A DNA stretch of 64,000 nt from CAZSXU01 sp964610505 (GCA_964610505.1 CAZSXU010000015.1:1-64000); one strand, 5' to 3'. Numbered from the stretch's first letter, positions 51,444 through 60,876 are shown. Notes: generated by a model from the sequence alone, not told the origin. Numbers and translations: made by a program.

Positions 51444-53975
51444 ATGAAGCCCGGCTTTTCGGAAGGGCATGAGCCATGGCCGTCTCCATCGCTGAGACGT
51501 GCACCGGTTCTCAAGGTTGTGATCCTCTTTGCCCTGGGTGTCCTCGTCCAGGAAAGGCTGGACATCCCGCCCATCTGGGCGGCGGTCGCTCTCTGCGGCG
51601 GGGCGGTGACGACGCTGGTCGCCTCCGTACGGATGTCCCGGAAGACGTCCGCACGGAGGCGCGCGGTGTCCCTGGCGCTGGCGTTCACCGTAGTGATGGG
51701 CGGGGCACTCCGGTTTGGAATGCTCGATTCCGGCGGATGCGACGTCACGCGCCTGGCCGACACGGGAACCGAGGAAGCCATTCAGGGCCGGGTGGCCGGC
51801 GTTCCCACACCGAGGGGTGAGGGACTCCGCTTCGACCTGGCGGATCTGCGAAGGCGGGAGCCGGACGGCTGGAGGGCGATCGGCGGAGGACTTCGCGCCT
51901 GGGTTCGGGATCCTCCGAAGAACCTGGCCAAGGGAGACCGGATCGAGCTTCACGGGAACATCCGACGCCCCGTCGAGAGACGCAATCCGGCCGGCTTCGA
52001 CTATCGATCCTTTCTGGCGCATCGAGGTGTCCAGGGGCAGATCTCGGTCTACGATTCTTCGAAGATCAAGCGGCTCGGGGGGACCTGGCGCGGGTGGCCG
52101 TCGCGATGGATCTTCGATCCACTGAGAAAGGGGTGTGACGGGTGTCTGGACCGGCATCTTCGGGGCCGCACCCACGAGCTGGTCTCAGGCCTTCTTCTCG
52201 GGGAGAGAGCGCGACTCTCCCCACATCTCGTCCGAGCTCTTCGCGACGCCGGCGTCCTTCATATCCTGACCGTCTCGGGACTCCACGTGGGGTTGATGGT
52301 GGGGGCCGTTTTACTCCTGGGCCGGATCCTGAGGATCCCTCTCTCGATGCAGGTGGCATTGGCACTGGCGGTTTGCCTGTCCTATGCCGGGATCGTGGGA
52401 AATCGGACGCCCGTCGTTCGTGCGACTCTGATGGTGACCGTCGTGCTGGTGGGAATGCTGCTCGAACGGGAGGGGGCGGGACTCAATACCCTCGCGCTCT
52501 CGGCGTTCATACTCCTGGCGGTGAGGCCCGGTGCGCTCTGGGAGGCCGGGTTCCACCTGTCCTACGGGGCCGTGTTCGGAATCGTGGCGTTCTTCCCCGT
52601 GCTGAGGAATCTCCCGGGCGCTCGAGGGATTCGCGAGCGTGGGCATTGGGGATGGCTGGCGGACGGCATTCTGGTGTCCCTCTCCGCCCAGCTGGGGGTC
52701 GGCCCGCTAGTGGCGTATCACTTTCATCAATGGACGCCCGTATCCTTGTTGTCGAACTTGCTCGTGCTGCCGCAGGTGGGAGTTGCCCTTCCGCTGGCGG
52801 CGGGTGCCGTGCTCGTCGGAGGGATCTCGGACACTGCGGCGGCCGTTCCCTTTGCAGCTCTCTGGGCCGTGCTTCAGGTTCTGGGGTGCACGGTGGATCT
52901 TCTGGCACGTGTTCCCTACGGCGCGTGGATCGTCAAGAAACCTGAACCCTGGATGGTCCTGGCGGCCTACTCGGGATTCATCCTGGTAATGGTATTCCTC
53001 TCGCGTCGGCGCTGGAGGAAGGCCGGGGCGACGGCGTGCGGTCTTCTGGTTCTTCTGCTCGTCTACGTGGATCCGGTGCGTCCGGCGCGTCTGGAGGTGC
53101 AAATGCTCGACGTCGGTTTGGGATGCGCCGCCGTGGTGCATTTTCCTTCGGGGGCCACGATGCTGGTGGACGGCGGAGATTGCTCCGAGTATCGGGACTG
53201 CGGCGCATGGACCGTAGGACCCTACCTGCGTTCCCGGGGAATCGGTCGCATCGACACGGCGATTCTGACCCACCCCCATCGGGACCACTTTGGGGGATTG
53301 CGGACCGTGATTGAAGAGCTCGAAGTCGACCGCCTTCTCGAGCCGGGACTCGTGGCGGCAACCGGAGAATATCGCGCTTTCCTCACATCGCTGGCAGAGC
53401 GGGGCGTCGATTTTCGAATCATCGAAGAACGGGAGACGTTCTCCTCACCGGGCGGCGCGCGCGTGGACATCATCCCCGTGGATCGAGACAGCCCCTGCCG
53501 GTTCCTCGGCGCCGAGTCGGTGCGGCTGAACAATGGGAGCCTGGTGGTGCGAGTCGTATACGGCCACGTGTCCGTTCTGTTGCCTGGAGATATCGAAGCC
53601 TGCCGCGAGATGGATCTTCTGCGGGCGGGCGACGATCTAAAGAGCGACGTGCTGGTCGTTCCCCATCACGGGTCCGACAGCTCGAGTCTTGCGGAGTTCG
53701 TGCAGGCGGTATCTCCGGAGATTGCCGTGGTGTCGGTGGGGGGCGGCCGCGGCCCGCGTCTGCCGTCCCGCGCGGTGATCGAACGCTACAGGACGGCGGG
53801 GGCGCGCGTGTTTCGAACGGACAGAGACGGGGCGGTTACCGTTACGACGGACGGTCGTCACGTATGGGCGGAGACCGTAGTCGGGGAGAGACAGGTGCCG
53901 TTCGCCGAAGCCGCGCGAGCATTCGTGGCACACATTGCGCTCCTCGGACTCATCCCTCATCCGTCAAACCGGTGA
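51444..53975 (+). CDS. comEC: ComEC/Rec2-type DNA uptake channel protein
   Basis: ComEC carries single-stranded DNA across the inner membrane during natural transformation. The 843-residue protein has the N-terminal DUF4131-like region, and the multi-helix competence domain (from about residue 240) with VLHILTVSGLHVGLMVGAVLLL and N-R-T-P-V-V-R-A-T. The C-terminal metallo-beta-lactamase domain (from about 560) has D-V-G-L-G, T-H-P-H-R-D-H-F-G-G and VVPHHGS, so the nuclease-like site looks intact. The start is uncertain, as no strong ribosome binding site precedes ATG 51444. No other competence genes are in the window. Confidence 0.92.
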   Translation: MKPGFSEGHEPWPSPSLRRAPVLKVVILFALGVLVQERLDIPPIWAAVALCGGAVTTLVASVRMSRKTSARRRAVSLALAFTVVMGGALRFGMLDSGGCDVTRLADTGTEEAIQGRVAGVPTPRGEGLRFDLADLRRREPDGWRAIGGGLRAWVRDPPKNLAKGDRIELHGNIRRPVERRNPAGFDYRSFLAHRGVQGQISVYDSSKIKRLGGTWRGWPSRWIFDPLRKGCDGCLDRHLRGRTHELVSGLLLGERARLSPHLVRALRDAGVLHILTVSGLHVGLMVGAVLLLGRILRIPLSMQVALALAVCLSYAGIVGNRTPVVRATLMVTVVLVGMLLEREGAGLNTLALSAFILLAVRPGALWEAGFHLSYGAVFGIVAFFPVLRNLPGARGIRERGHWGWLADGILVSLSAQLGVGPLVAYHFHQWTPVSLLSNLLVLPQVGVALPLAAGAVLVGGISDTAAAVPFAALWAVLQVLGCTVDLLARVPYGAWIVKKPEPWMVLAAYSGFILVMVFLSRRRWRKAGATACGLLVLLLVYVDPVRPARLEVQMLDVGLGCAAVVHFPSGATMLVDGGDCSEYRDCGAWTVGPYLRSRGIGRIDTAILTHPHRDHFGGLRTVIEELEVDRLLEPGLVAATGEYRAFLTSLAERGVDFRIIEERETFSSPGGARVDIIPVDRDSPCRFLGAESVRLNNGSLVVRVVYGHVSVLLPGDIEACREMDLLRAGDDLKSDVLVVPHHGSDSSSLAEFVQAVSPEIAVVSVGGGRGPRLPSRAVIERYRTAGARVFRTDRDGAVTVTTDGRHVWAETVVGERQVPFAEAARAFVAHIALLGLIPHPSNR

Positions 53976-53999
53976 AATCTGTGGACGGACGTCGGCCTT

Positions 54000-55112
54000 C
54001 TAGTCCTTCGGTTTCTTGAATCGCTTCTCGAGTCTCTCCTTCACCTGGGGAAGCGTCGTGTATTCCATCTCCGCGAGGGGAAGCCGGTGCGGTTCAAAGG
54101 GCCCGTGCCTGCGCATGTAGTCCGCGATGTCCATGGCCCTCTGTCGCGTCAGGTCGAAGCTGGGATCCCCGAAGAAGTCCACGGGACCCACGAGTATCCC
54201 GCGATTCAATTGGAATCCGTGCGCGATGACTCGAGGGGGACCGTCAAAGCGCGTGGGCTGGGCGTCTTCTGTGGCCACGGGCATCAGCGGCCCGTGGTGG
54301 GATCCCCGCATCCAGCCCTCCACGAGGTGAGGGAACGCAAAGGCTTCCAGCGCCTCGCCGACCGCAGGGAAGCCCGACTGCGTGCGGACAATCAGGACCG
54401 GGTCGTCTTTGCCGACGTACCTTCCGGCCATCAGGTTCAGCTTCTGTGTGGAGGCTGCGGCGGCCACCTCTCCATCCTTCTTTCGGTAGACCGTATGGAC
54501 CATGTACCGCGACGGTGCTCCCAGGAACACCAGAAGATCGTACATCTCTTCAGGGCAGGACAGCCGAACCTCTCGGTTCTCCAGGACGTCCAGCACGCCG
54601 AAGGTGAATCCGTCGTGCATGCTGGGATCGATGACCAATCCGGCCGTATTGAAGGGATCGCCGAACATCCGGAACACCGGCAAGTTGTAGGCTCCGGGCG
54701 ACGTTTTGTCGGCCATGAAGATGATGAGCGGCTCGCTCTTGCGCTCGACGAAGGACATCTCTGCACAGCCGGGGCCCATGCCCTTGATGTTCCCGCTGAA
54801 TGAATCGCTCAATAGGTCCTGGCCGGCAGCGTAGAGCTTGAGCTGTTGCGCCTTCCGGGTCGCTTTCATGAAGACGTCCCAGGCGAGTTTGTGAATCTTC
54901 GGATTCTCGGTCCCCCGAGTATGCGTCATAATGAGCTCGAGATCATCCCCGCAGTGGGTCACGCGGAAATCCACGAGCAGCTTCGACTTCTTCGCAACGA
55001 GAAGAGCACGCTCAGCGACCTGCATGAGCTCGTGATGCATGGTCGCGTGCCCAACCCAACCTCCCACATCAGCCTTGATGACGCTGACCGTGATCTCCCT
55101 GGGTCTCGGCAT
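54000..55112 (-). CDS. fbp: bifunctional fructose-1,6-bisphosphate aldolase/phosphatase (class V FBPase)
   Basis: This ancestral gluconeogenic enzyme joins triose phosphates and dephosphorylates the product irreversibly to fructose-6-P. The 370-residue protein has the class V patterns ITVSVIKADVGGWVGH, CGDDLELIMTHTRG (metal ligands), AAGQDLLSD, MFGDPFNTAGLVIDP and the Schiff-base region YRKKDGE. It is frequent in archaea and deep or thermophilic bacteria and uncommon in mesophilic bacteria. GGAGAGATCC supports ATG 55112. It has its own promoter at 55168-55196 and converges with comEC. Confidence 0.93.
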   Translation of the reverse strand: MPRPREITVSVIKADVGGWVGHATMHHELMQVAERALLVAKKSKLLVDFRVTHCGDDLELIMTHTRGTENPKIHKLAWDVFMKATRKAQQLKLYAAGQDLLSDSFSGNIKGMGPGCAEMSFVERKSEPLIIFMADKTSPGAYNLPVFRMFGDPFNTAGLVIDPSMHDGFTFGVLDVLENREVRLSCPEEMYDLLVFLGAPSRYMVHTVYRKKDGEVAAAASTQKLNLMAGRYVGKDDPVLIVRTQSGFPAVGEALEAFAFPHLVEGWMRGSHHGPLMPVATEDAQPTRFDGPPRVIAHGFQLNRGILVGPVDFFGDPSFDLTRQRAMDIADYMRRHGPFEPHRLPLAEMEYTTLPQVKERLEKRFKKPKD

Positions 55113-55167
55113 GGATCTCTCCTTGGCGGAATCGCCTCGAGGGTCGCGAGTTAACATCTTCTTGTGC

Positions 55168-55196
55168 AACGTATCAGAGGCGCCCGGCCGAGTCAA
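55168..55196 (-). promoter_or_regulatory. promoter for fbp
   Basis: On the minus strand, TTGACT and TACGTT are spaced by 17 bases, about 55 bases upstream of the fbp start. Confidence 0.6.
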
Positions 55197-55308
55197 GAAA
55201 CGTCCGCGGTGCGGCGACCCGCGGACCCGGAGACGGGCATAGAGAAGCGGCGATGGGCGTCCCCATTTCGGCCGCGCCCGGCTTCCGGGGCGGTAGCGAG
55301 AAATGGGA

Positions 55309-55338
55309 TTGACGGCGGAGAAGGGTCCCTGCTAAGGT
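55309..55338 (+). promoter_or_regulatory. candidate promoter for purN-purC-purH
   Basis: TTGACG and TAAGGT are spaced by 18 bases, about 125 bases upstream of purN. The leader lacks a recognisable purine riboswitch. Confidence 0.4.
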
Positions 55339-55464
55339 GCGCACCGAGGGAGCGCGGGGAGATCGTACATGATAAGAGCCTTTATAGAACGGTCGTAAGC
55401 AGCTGTCAAAGAAAGAGCTAACGGGATATTGACTGACGGGAATGGCTCTCACCTGGAGGTCGGG

Positions 55465-56115
55465 ATGATCCGGCCGCTGGCGCTTGGAGTCCTGGCATCG
55501 GGGCGTGGATCGAACTTAGGTGCGATCCTCGAGGCCGTCGAGTCGCGCCGCCTCTCTGCAGAGGTCAAGGTCGTCTTGAGTGACGTCGAGGGGGCGGCGG
55601 CTCTGGACATTGCGCGCGCTGCGGGCATTGTGGCCCTGCATCTGCCGACGGGCAAGTTCAGAACACGTCTCAGTGATGAAGCCGAGAGGGAGTGGGTGGA
55701 GGTCCTGCGGCGGCACGATGTGCGGGTAGTGGCGCTTGCCGGCTTTATGCGCATGCTGCACGGAACGTTTCTCTCGGGGTTTCCCCAAGGCATCGTCAAC
55801 ATCCATCCTTCGCTCCTGCCTTCGTTTCCCGGACTGCACGCGCAGAGGCAGGCGCTGGAACACGGGGTCAAAGTGGCGGGCTGCACCGTACATTTCGTCA
55901 CCGAGGGGATGGACCAGGGCCCCATCATCGGCCAGCGGGCCGTACCGGTCGAGGAGAGCGATACCGAAGAGACCCTCTCGGCGAGGATCCTGGAGCAGGA
56001 GCACCGCCTGTATCCGGATGCTCTCCAGCTGCTGGCCATGGGGCGTTTGCGAATCGAGGGGCGGAGAGTCAGGATCCTGAACGGGAGAGGCCCCGTGGGC
56101 GAGGGAAGGGCCTGA
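55465..56115 (+). CDS. purN: phosphoribosylglycinamide formyltransferase (GART)
   Basis: PurN formylates GAR with 10-formyl-THF in step 3 of purine synthesis. The 216-residue protein has LASGRGSNL (phosphate-binding loop), the catalytic N-I-H-P-S-L-L-P-S-F-P-G and the catalytic Asp in VTEGMDQGPII. It starts at ATG 55465 behind GGAGGTCGGG. Its stop overlaps the purC start (TGATG), so the two are coupled. Confidence 0.95.
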   Translation: MIRPLALGVLASGRGSNLGAILEAVESRRLSAEVKVVLSDVEGAAALDIARAAGIVALHLPTGKFRTRLSDEAEREWVEVLRRHDVRVVALAGFMRMLHGTFLSGFPQGIVNIHPSLLPSFPGLHAQRQALEHGVKVAGCTVHFVTEGMDQGPIIGQRAVPVEESDTEETLSARILEQEHRLYPDALQLLAMGRLRIEGRRVRILNGRGPVGEGRA

Positions 56116-56999
56116 TGGCGGTCGAGATGACGAGTCTCAAGTGTGTGCGCCTCCTTCGACGGGGCAAGGTGCGCGACATCTACGATCTGGGGAACCGGTT
56201 GCTCCTGGTGGCCACGGACCGCGTCAGCGCGTTCGATTGTGTTCTGCCGACACCGATTCCGGACAAGGGACGGGTGCTGACGCAGTTGTCGAAATTCTGG
56301 TTTGGCATCAGCGAGGATCTCGTCCCGAACCACTTCATCTCGACGGAGATCGAGGATTTCCCTCCGGAGATCCGGCGAGAATCGGCCGCCCTGGAGGGTC
56401 GGTCGATGCTGGTCGAGCGCGCGGCACCGGTGGAGGTGGAGTGTGTGGTGCGAGGATACATTTGCGGATCCGGGTGGAAGGAATACCGGGAGTCCGGCAC
56501 CGTTGCCGGTGAGATGCTGCCGCCGGACCTAGTGAAGTTTGAGGGCCTGCCGGAGCCCCTATTCACGCCTGCCGTCAAACACCATACGGGCCACGACGAG
56601 AACATCTCCTTTCGCCAACTGATCGACCGCGTTGGGCGGGATCTGGCCATGCGGTTGAGGGATGTGAGCGTCGCGCTCTATCGGCGAGGCGCCGCCCACT
56701 GTGCGGAGCGGAGTTTCATCCTGGCGGACGCCAAGTTTGAGTTTGGATGGAGGGACGAGGATCTTCTTCTCATCGATGAGGTGTTGACACCGGATTCTTC
56801 CCGATTCTGGGCGGCCGCCAGCTATCGGCCGGGGCAGGAACCGGATTCCGCAGACAAACAGATCGTCCGAGACTACCTGGTTTCTTCGGGATGGGAGCCG
56901 GGGTCGCCGTTGCCGTCGCTTCCCGAGGAGGTGGTGGCCAGCGTGCGGCACCGGTACATTGATATCTACCGCAGCATTGTGGGGGAGGACCTGCTTTGA
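56115..56999 (+). CDS. purC: SAICAR synthase
   Basis: PurC joins aspartate to CAIR. The 294-residue protein has the ATP-binding GKVRDIYDLGNRLLLVATDRVSAFD, the CVVRGYICGSGWKEY segment, and the catalytic and binding region VLTPDSSRFWAA. It belongs to the longer, yeast-like class (about 300 residues) rather than the 240-residue E. coli type. ATG 56115 overlaps the stop of purN. Confidence 0.95.
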   Translation: MAVEMTSLKCVRLLRRGKVRDIYDLGNRLLLVATDRVSAFDCVLPTPIPDKGRVLTQLSKFWFGISEDLVPNHFISTEIEDFPPEIRRESAALEGRSMLVERAAPVEVECVVRGYICGSGWKEYRESGTVAGEMLPPDLVKFEGLPEPLFTPAVKHHTGHDENISFRQLIDRVGRDLAMRLRDVSVALYRRGAAHCAERSFILADAKFEFGWRDEDLLLIDEVLTPDSSRFWAAASYRPGQEPDSADKQIVRDYLVSSGWEPGSPLPSLPEEVVASVRHRYIDIYRSIVGEDLL

Positions 57000-57046
57000 G
57001 AGATCGGCTAAGCCCGCAACCCGCGGCCGAACAGGGGGACGTCGTA

Positions 57047-58657
57047 ATGACTCCGGCTTCCGTGAACGAGAACACCCGTGGTGAAGCGGGCGCTGCGAAG
57101 GGACTCCGGAAAGTGGAGACGGCCCTCCTGAGCGCCTACCACAAAGACGGTCTGGCCGAGTTTGCGCGCGGGCTCAACCGGCTGGGGGTCAGGATTCTTT
57201 CCTCGGGAGGTTCGGCGGCCGAGATACGGAACGCCGGCGTGGCGGTGGAAGAAATCTCGCAGTACACGGGCTGGCCGGAGATGCTGGGCGGCCGCGTCAA
57301 GACCTTGCATCCCAAAGTCCACGCCGGAATCCTGGCCCGGCGGGATCGCGTGCCGCAGATGCAGGAACTCGAACAGGCAGAGATTCTGCCCATCGATCTG
57401 GTGGCCATCGACCTGTACCCTTTCGCACACATCGCCTCGGCGAGTCCGTCGCGATCCGAAGCGGTGGAAGGGATCGACATCGGAGGGCCCGCGCTTCTCA
57501 GGGCGGCGGCGAAGAACCATGAGTTCGTGGTTGCGGCGGGGGGGCGGGCTTCCTACGAAGAGGTACTTCGTGTGTTGGAAGCCAACGGAGGATCGACGGA
57601 TCTCGAGAGCCGCCGTTGCTGGGCGAGTCGGGCTTTCCGTCTGGTATCCGGCTACGACGCCGAGATTGCCGAGTTCCTGGCCGATACTTCGGAGACTGGA
57701 TTCCCGGCTCGATTCTTTGAGGACGTGAGTCTGGTCGCGGCATTTCGATACGGAGAGAACCCTCACCAGCGCGCCGCCCTCTACCGGAAGACGGGCTGCG
57801 ATTCCGGAACGGCCGTCGGTGCCCGGCAGATTCAAGGTAAGGCGGTCTCGTTCAACAACATGGTGGATCTCGACGCAGCCTTGAGGCTCGTGGCATCCTT
57901 CGACAACCCTGCGGCCGCGGTCGTCAAGCACGCGAACCCTTGTGGGGTAGCCGTAGGGGGTTCCCTCCACGAGGCCTTCGTCCGGGCCCGGCGGACGGAC
58001 GAAAAATCCGCCTTTGGCGGTGCCATTGCCGTGAACCGGGCGTTGGACGCCGACACCGCACGGGCAATCGCCGAGTTTTTCGTCGAGGCCGTGATCGCCC
58101 CCGACGTCGACCGGGAGGCGAGGGAGATCCTGGCGAGGAAGAAGCGGCTGGTTCTGCTGGAGAGCGGTTCCCCGGCGGTGCGGGCCTCGCAGCGCTGGGA
58201 GCTGCGTTCGGTATGGGGCGGGATCGTGGCCCAAGAGTGGGACGACCCGGATTTCTGCTGGGACCAAGTACAGATCGTCACCGAACGGCAGCCGGCCCGG
58301 GAGGAGATCTCCAAGATGACGTTCGGCTGGCGGGTGGTCCGGTTCGTAAGGTCGAATGCGATCGTTCTCTCCGACGCTCAAGCGACGGTAGGGATCGGAG
58401 CCGGACAGATGAGTCGGGTGGATTCGGTGGAGTTGGCGATTCGGAAGGCTTGCTCGGCCGAGATCGAGACGGCCGGGTCGGCTCTCGCATCTGATGGTTT
58501 TTTCCCGTTTCCGGATTCCCTGGACGTGGCGCACGAGGCCGGAATCCGTGCGGTGATCCAACCCGGCGGATCCATTCGGGATGCCCGAGTGATCGAGCGG
58601 GCAAACGAGCTCGGGATGACCATGGTGTTCACCGGGCGAAGGCATTTCAAACATTAG
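57047..58657 (+). CDS. purH: bifunctional AICAR transformylase/IMP cyclohydrolase
   Basis: PurH performs the last two steps to IMP. The 536-residue protein has the N-terminal cyclohydrolase (MGS-like) domain with L-S-S-G-G-S-A-A-E-I and GRVKTLHPKVHAGILARR. The C-terminal transformylase domain carries the catalytic KHANPCGVA and IGAGQMSRVDSV. A TTG at 56996, directly at the purC stop and preceded by GGGGAGG, is an alternative start that would add 17 residues; ATG 57047 is preferred. Confidence 0.95.
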   Translation: MTPASVNENTRGEAGAAKGLRKVETALLSAYHKDGLAEFARGLNRLGVRILSSGGSAAEIRNAGVAVEEISQYTGWPEMLGGRVKTLHPKVHAGILARRDRVPQMQELEQAEILPIDLVAIDLYPFAHIASASPSRSEAVEGIDIGGPALLRAAAKNHEFVVAAGGRASYEEVLRVLEANGGSTDLESRRCWASRAFRLVSGYDAEIAEFLADTSETGFPARFFEDVSLVAAFRYGENPHQRAALYRKTGCDSGTAVGARQIQGKAVSFNNMVDLDAALRLVASFDNPAAAVVKHANPCGVAVGGSLHEAFVRARRTDEKSAFGGAIAVNRALDADTARAIAEFFVEAVIAPDVDREAREILARKKRLVLLESGSPAVRASQRWELRSVWGGIVAQEWDDPDFCWDQVQIVTERQPAREEISKMTFGWRVVRFVRSNAIVLSDAQATVGIGAGQMSRVDSVELAIRKACSAEIETAGSALASDGFFPFPDSLDVAHEAGIRAVIQPGGSIRDARVIERANELGMTMVFTGRRHFKH

Positions 58658-58778
58658 TCTCGAAAGTCTCTGGTCCCGAAAGTTTCTGCTCGCTGCCGCG
58701 GGCAGGGCCTGCGTGACGGAACATGAGAAGCATCGGCCCAGAGTTTGATTCGGCATTCACCGACAGGACGGCCCGCGC

Positions 58779-60305
58779 ATGATCGCGGTTCTGGATTTCG
58801 GTTCACAGTACACGCAGCTGATTGCCCGGAGGATCCGGCAGCTCCACGTGCTGGGGGAGATTTTTCCGTGTGAGGTGGCGGCGGGAATCCTGAAGGATCG
58901 CGGGGCAGCCGGAGTCATTCTCTCGGGCGGCCCGGCGAGCGTGTATGCGCCGGGGGCGCCGAGCCTCAACCCGGACATCCTGGATCTGGACATTCCGGTG
59001 CTGGGGATCTGCTACGGGATGCAGATCATGGCCAAGACCCTGGCCGGGACGGTATCGGCTTTCGGCCACGCGGAATACGGCCCCGCAGAGGTGGATGTCG
59101 ATCCGTCGTCCATGTTGTTCCGGGACCTCGAGACGCGGCAGCCAGTCTGGATGAGTCACGGTGACCGGGTGGACGTACTGCCGCCCGGATTCCGGGCGGT
59201 TGCTCTCAGCCGAAGCTGCCCGGTGGCCGCGATGGAGGATGCCGAGAAGCGATGGTTCGCAGTGCAGTTCCATCCCGAGGTGAGCCATACCCCCGCAGGG
59301 ATGGACATCCTGCAGAAATTCATCTTCGGCATCTGCGGCGCATCGGCCGACTGGAGCATGGAGCGGTTCGCGGAAGACGCCGAGTCGCGGATTCGCTCGA
59401 AAGTGGGACGGGGCACGGTGCTCACGGCCGTCAGCGGTGGCGTGGATTCCACCGTGACCGCGGTGCTGGTGCAGCGAGCCGTGGGGGAACAGCTCCGGTC
59501 GGTCTTCATCGACAACGGGCTTCTGCGTGAGGGTGAGCGGGAGGAAGTGCTCGCGCGGTACCGGGAACGCCTCGGTCTGCAGGTGATCGGTGTCGACGCA
59601 GGGGATCGGTTTCTGCGCGCCCTGAAAGGGGTTCGGGACCCCGAAGTGAAGCGCAAACGTATCGGTGAAACCTTCATTCGCGTGTTCGAGGAGGAGGCCG
59701 GTCGGTTGGGGCGGGTGGATTTCCTTGCGCAGGGCACGCTGTATCCGGACGTGATCGAGAGCAGGTCTCAGAGAGGGCCATCGGACACCATCAAGACGCA
59801 TCACAACGTGGGCGGATTGCCTGAGTCCATGCAGCTGGAACTCGTCGAGCCGTTGCGGGATCTGTTTAAAGACGAAGTGCGCGCGTTGGGCGAGGTGCTG
59901 GGAATAGATCGAGAGCTGCTGGCGCGTCATCCGTTTCCTGGGCCGGGGCTGGGTGTGCGTGTGATCGGGGAAGTGACGAAAGAGAAGGTCCGCGTGTTGC
60001 AACGGGTGGACCGCATTTTTCTGGAGGAGATCCGGCGGGCCGGTATCTACGATGGGATCTGGCAGGCTTTCGCGGTTCTTCTTCCGGTGAGGGCCGTTGG
60101 AGTGATGGGAGATGAACGGACGTACGAGCGGGCGGCCGTCCTGAGAGCCGTGACGTCGGACGATGCGATGACGGCGGATTGGTCCCGAATTCCGGAGGGA
60201 GTTTTGACGAGGGTCTCGAGCCGAATCGTCAATGAGGTTCGCGGCGTGAACCGGGTCCTCTATGACCTGACCTCGAAGCCGCCGGGGACGATCGAGTGGG
60301 AGTGA
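58779..60305 (+). CDS. guaA: GMP synthase (glutamine-hydrolysing)
   Basis: GuaA converts XMP to GMP. The 508-residue protein has the glutaminase domain with the catalytic Cys in GICYGMQIM (near residue 82) and His/Glu in QFHPEVSHT. The ATP-pyrophosphatase domain follows with AVSGGVDSTV, and the dimerisation domain ends KPPGTIEWE. All catalytic residues are present. It follows purH after a 121-base spacer. No guaB is in the window. Confidence 0.97.
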   Translation: MIAVLDFGSQYTQLIARRIRQLHVLGEIFPCEVAAGILKDRGAAGVILSGGPASVYAPGAPSLNPDILDLDIPVLGICYGMQIMAKTLAGTVSAFGHAEYGPAEVDVDPSSMLFRDLETRQPVWMSHGDRVDVLPPGFRAVALSRSCPVAAMEDAEKRWFAVQFHPEVSHTPAGMDILQKFIFGICGASADWSMERFAEDAESRIRSKVGRGTVLTAVSGGVDSTVTAVLVQRAVGEQLRSVFIDNGLLREGEREEVLARYRERLGLQVIGVDAGDRFLRALKGVRDPEVKRKRIGETFIRVFEEEAGRLGRVDFLAQGTLYPDVIESRSQRGPSDTIKTHHNVGGLPESMQLELVEPLRDLFKDEVRALGEVLGIDRELLARHPFPGPGLGVRVIGEVTKEKVRVLQRVDRIFLEEIRRAGIYDGIWQAFAVLLPVRAVGVMGDERTYERAAVLRAVTSDDAMTADWSRIPEGVLTRVSSRIVNEVRGVNRVLYDLTSKPPGTIEWE

Positions 60306-60488
60306 TCCGCTGTGTATAGCGCCCCGCCGAGGGGCATCGTTTCGGGTGGTGCGGCTGCCGCGGCATGATGCGGCTGCGTGTGGGGAAGGTGGATGGAACA
60401 CCTCGGGAGATTTCGCCGGGGGCTTGCAGGTTGTATGTAGGGGCCGCTGCGGGGGTAAAAAAAGCGCCAGCGAATCGGAAGAAAGCAC

Positions 60489-60517
60489 TTGACAGCTCCG
60501 TAATGTTGCACTATCCT
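60489..60517 (+). promoter_or_regulatory. promoter of csp1
   Basis: A full consensus TTGACA and TATCCT are spaced by 17 bases. Transcription would start near 60524, so the 5' end of the mRNA begins at the AGCTAGAT element. Confidence 0.75.
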
Positions 60518-60524
60518 AAAACAT

Positions 60525-60549
60525 AGCTAGATGTAATGTGGTTCGGCAG
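60525..60549 (+). promoter_or_regulatory. csp1 5' element complementary to its 3' UTR
   Basis: AGCTAGAT (60525-60532) and GTTCGGCAG (60541-60549) lie at the very start of the csp1 mRNA, 3 bases before the Shine-Dalgarno. They are complementary to ATCTAGCT and CTGCCAAC in the 3' element at 60852-60876. The same pair occurs around csp2. Confidence 0.65.
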
Positions 60550-60569
60550 CACAAGGAGGTTAGTTGAGA

Positions 60570-60773
60570 ATGCCGAGAGGTAGAGTCAAGTGGTTTAACG
60601 AGAACAAGGGGTACGGGTTCATCGAGCAGGAAGACGGCGCCGACGTGTTTGTTCACTTCTCCGCCATTAACCAGGAAGGATTCAAGACTCTCGCCGAAGG
60701 CGAAGAGGTCGAATTCGACATTACCGAGGGAGACAAAGGACCCCAGGCGGCCAACGTAGTGAAGGCAACCTAG
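60570..60773 (+). CDS. cold-shock domain protein (CspA family), copy 1
   Basis: Csp proteins are small RNA chaperones that melt structured mRNA. The 67-residue protein has RNP1 K-G-Y-G-F-I and RNP2 D-V-F-V-H-F, and the family end P-Q-A-A-N-V. AAGGAGGT lies 9 bases before ATG 60570. It is closely similar to copy 2 at 61337. Both genes have their own terminators and share 5' and 3' elements, so they are probably autoregulated or temperature-regulated at the RNA level. Confidence 0.97.
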   Translation: MPRGRVKWFNENKGYGFIEQEDGADVFVHFSAINQEGFKTLAEGEEVEFDITEGDKGPQAANVVKAT

Positions 60774-60791
60774 CCAGGGTGTAACCTGGCT
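60772..60791 (+). other. hairpin on the csp1 stop codon
   Basis: AGCCAGG pairs with CCTGGCT over 7 bp with a 6-base loop. It overlaps the stop codon and has no T-run, so it is a structural stem rather than a terminator. Confidence 0.6.
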
Positions 60792-60851
60792 CGTGTTGTG
60801 AGGCCGCAAGCAAGGGTTGTTGAGGTTTGAACCAGATACTGGAAGTACGGT

Positions 60852-60876
60852 CTGCCAACGTCACGAAGATCTAGCT
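60852..60876 (+). promoter_or_regulatory. csp1 3' element complementary to its 5' UTR
   Basis: CTGCCAAC (60852-60859) and ATCTAGCT (60869-60876) lie in the 3' UTR, before the terminator. They can pair with GTTCGGCAG and AGCTAGAT in the 5' element, with short internal loops. The order is correct for a closed antiparallel structure. Confidence 0.65.

Larger units (their letters stand above)
55113..55464. other. divergent promoter region fbp/purN
   Basis: About 350 bases between fbp (minus strand) and purN (plus strand). It contains one good minus-strand promoter and one fair plus-strand promoter (listed). No PurR-like operator, purine riboswitch or gene was recognised. Confidence 0.5.
60306..60569. 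other. intergenic region upstream of csp1
   Basis: 264 bases. A weak GCCCC/GGGGC hairpin near 60318 might end guaA transcription. The csp1 promoter (60489-60517) and 5' element (60525-60549) fill the right end. Little else was seen. Confidence 0.5.

Noticed and set aside
54087..54803. Long open frame on the plus strand across fbp
   Set aside because: It is a codon-bias shadow of the clearly recognisable class V FBPase on the minus strand and has no recognisable domain.
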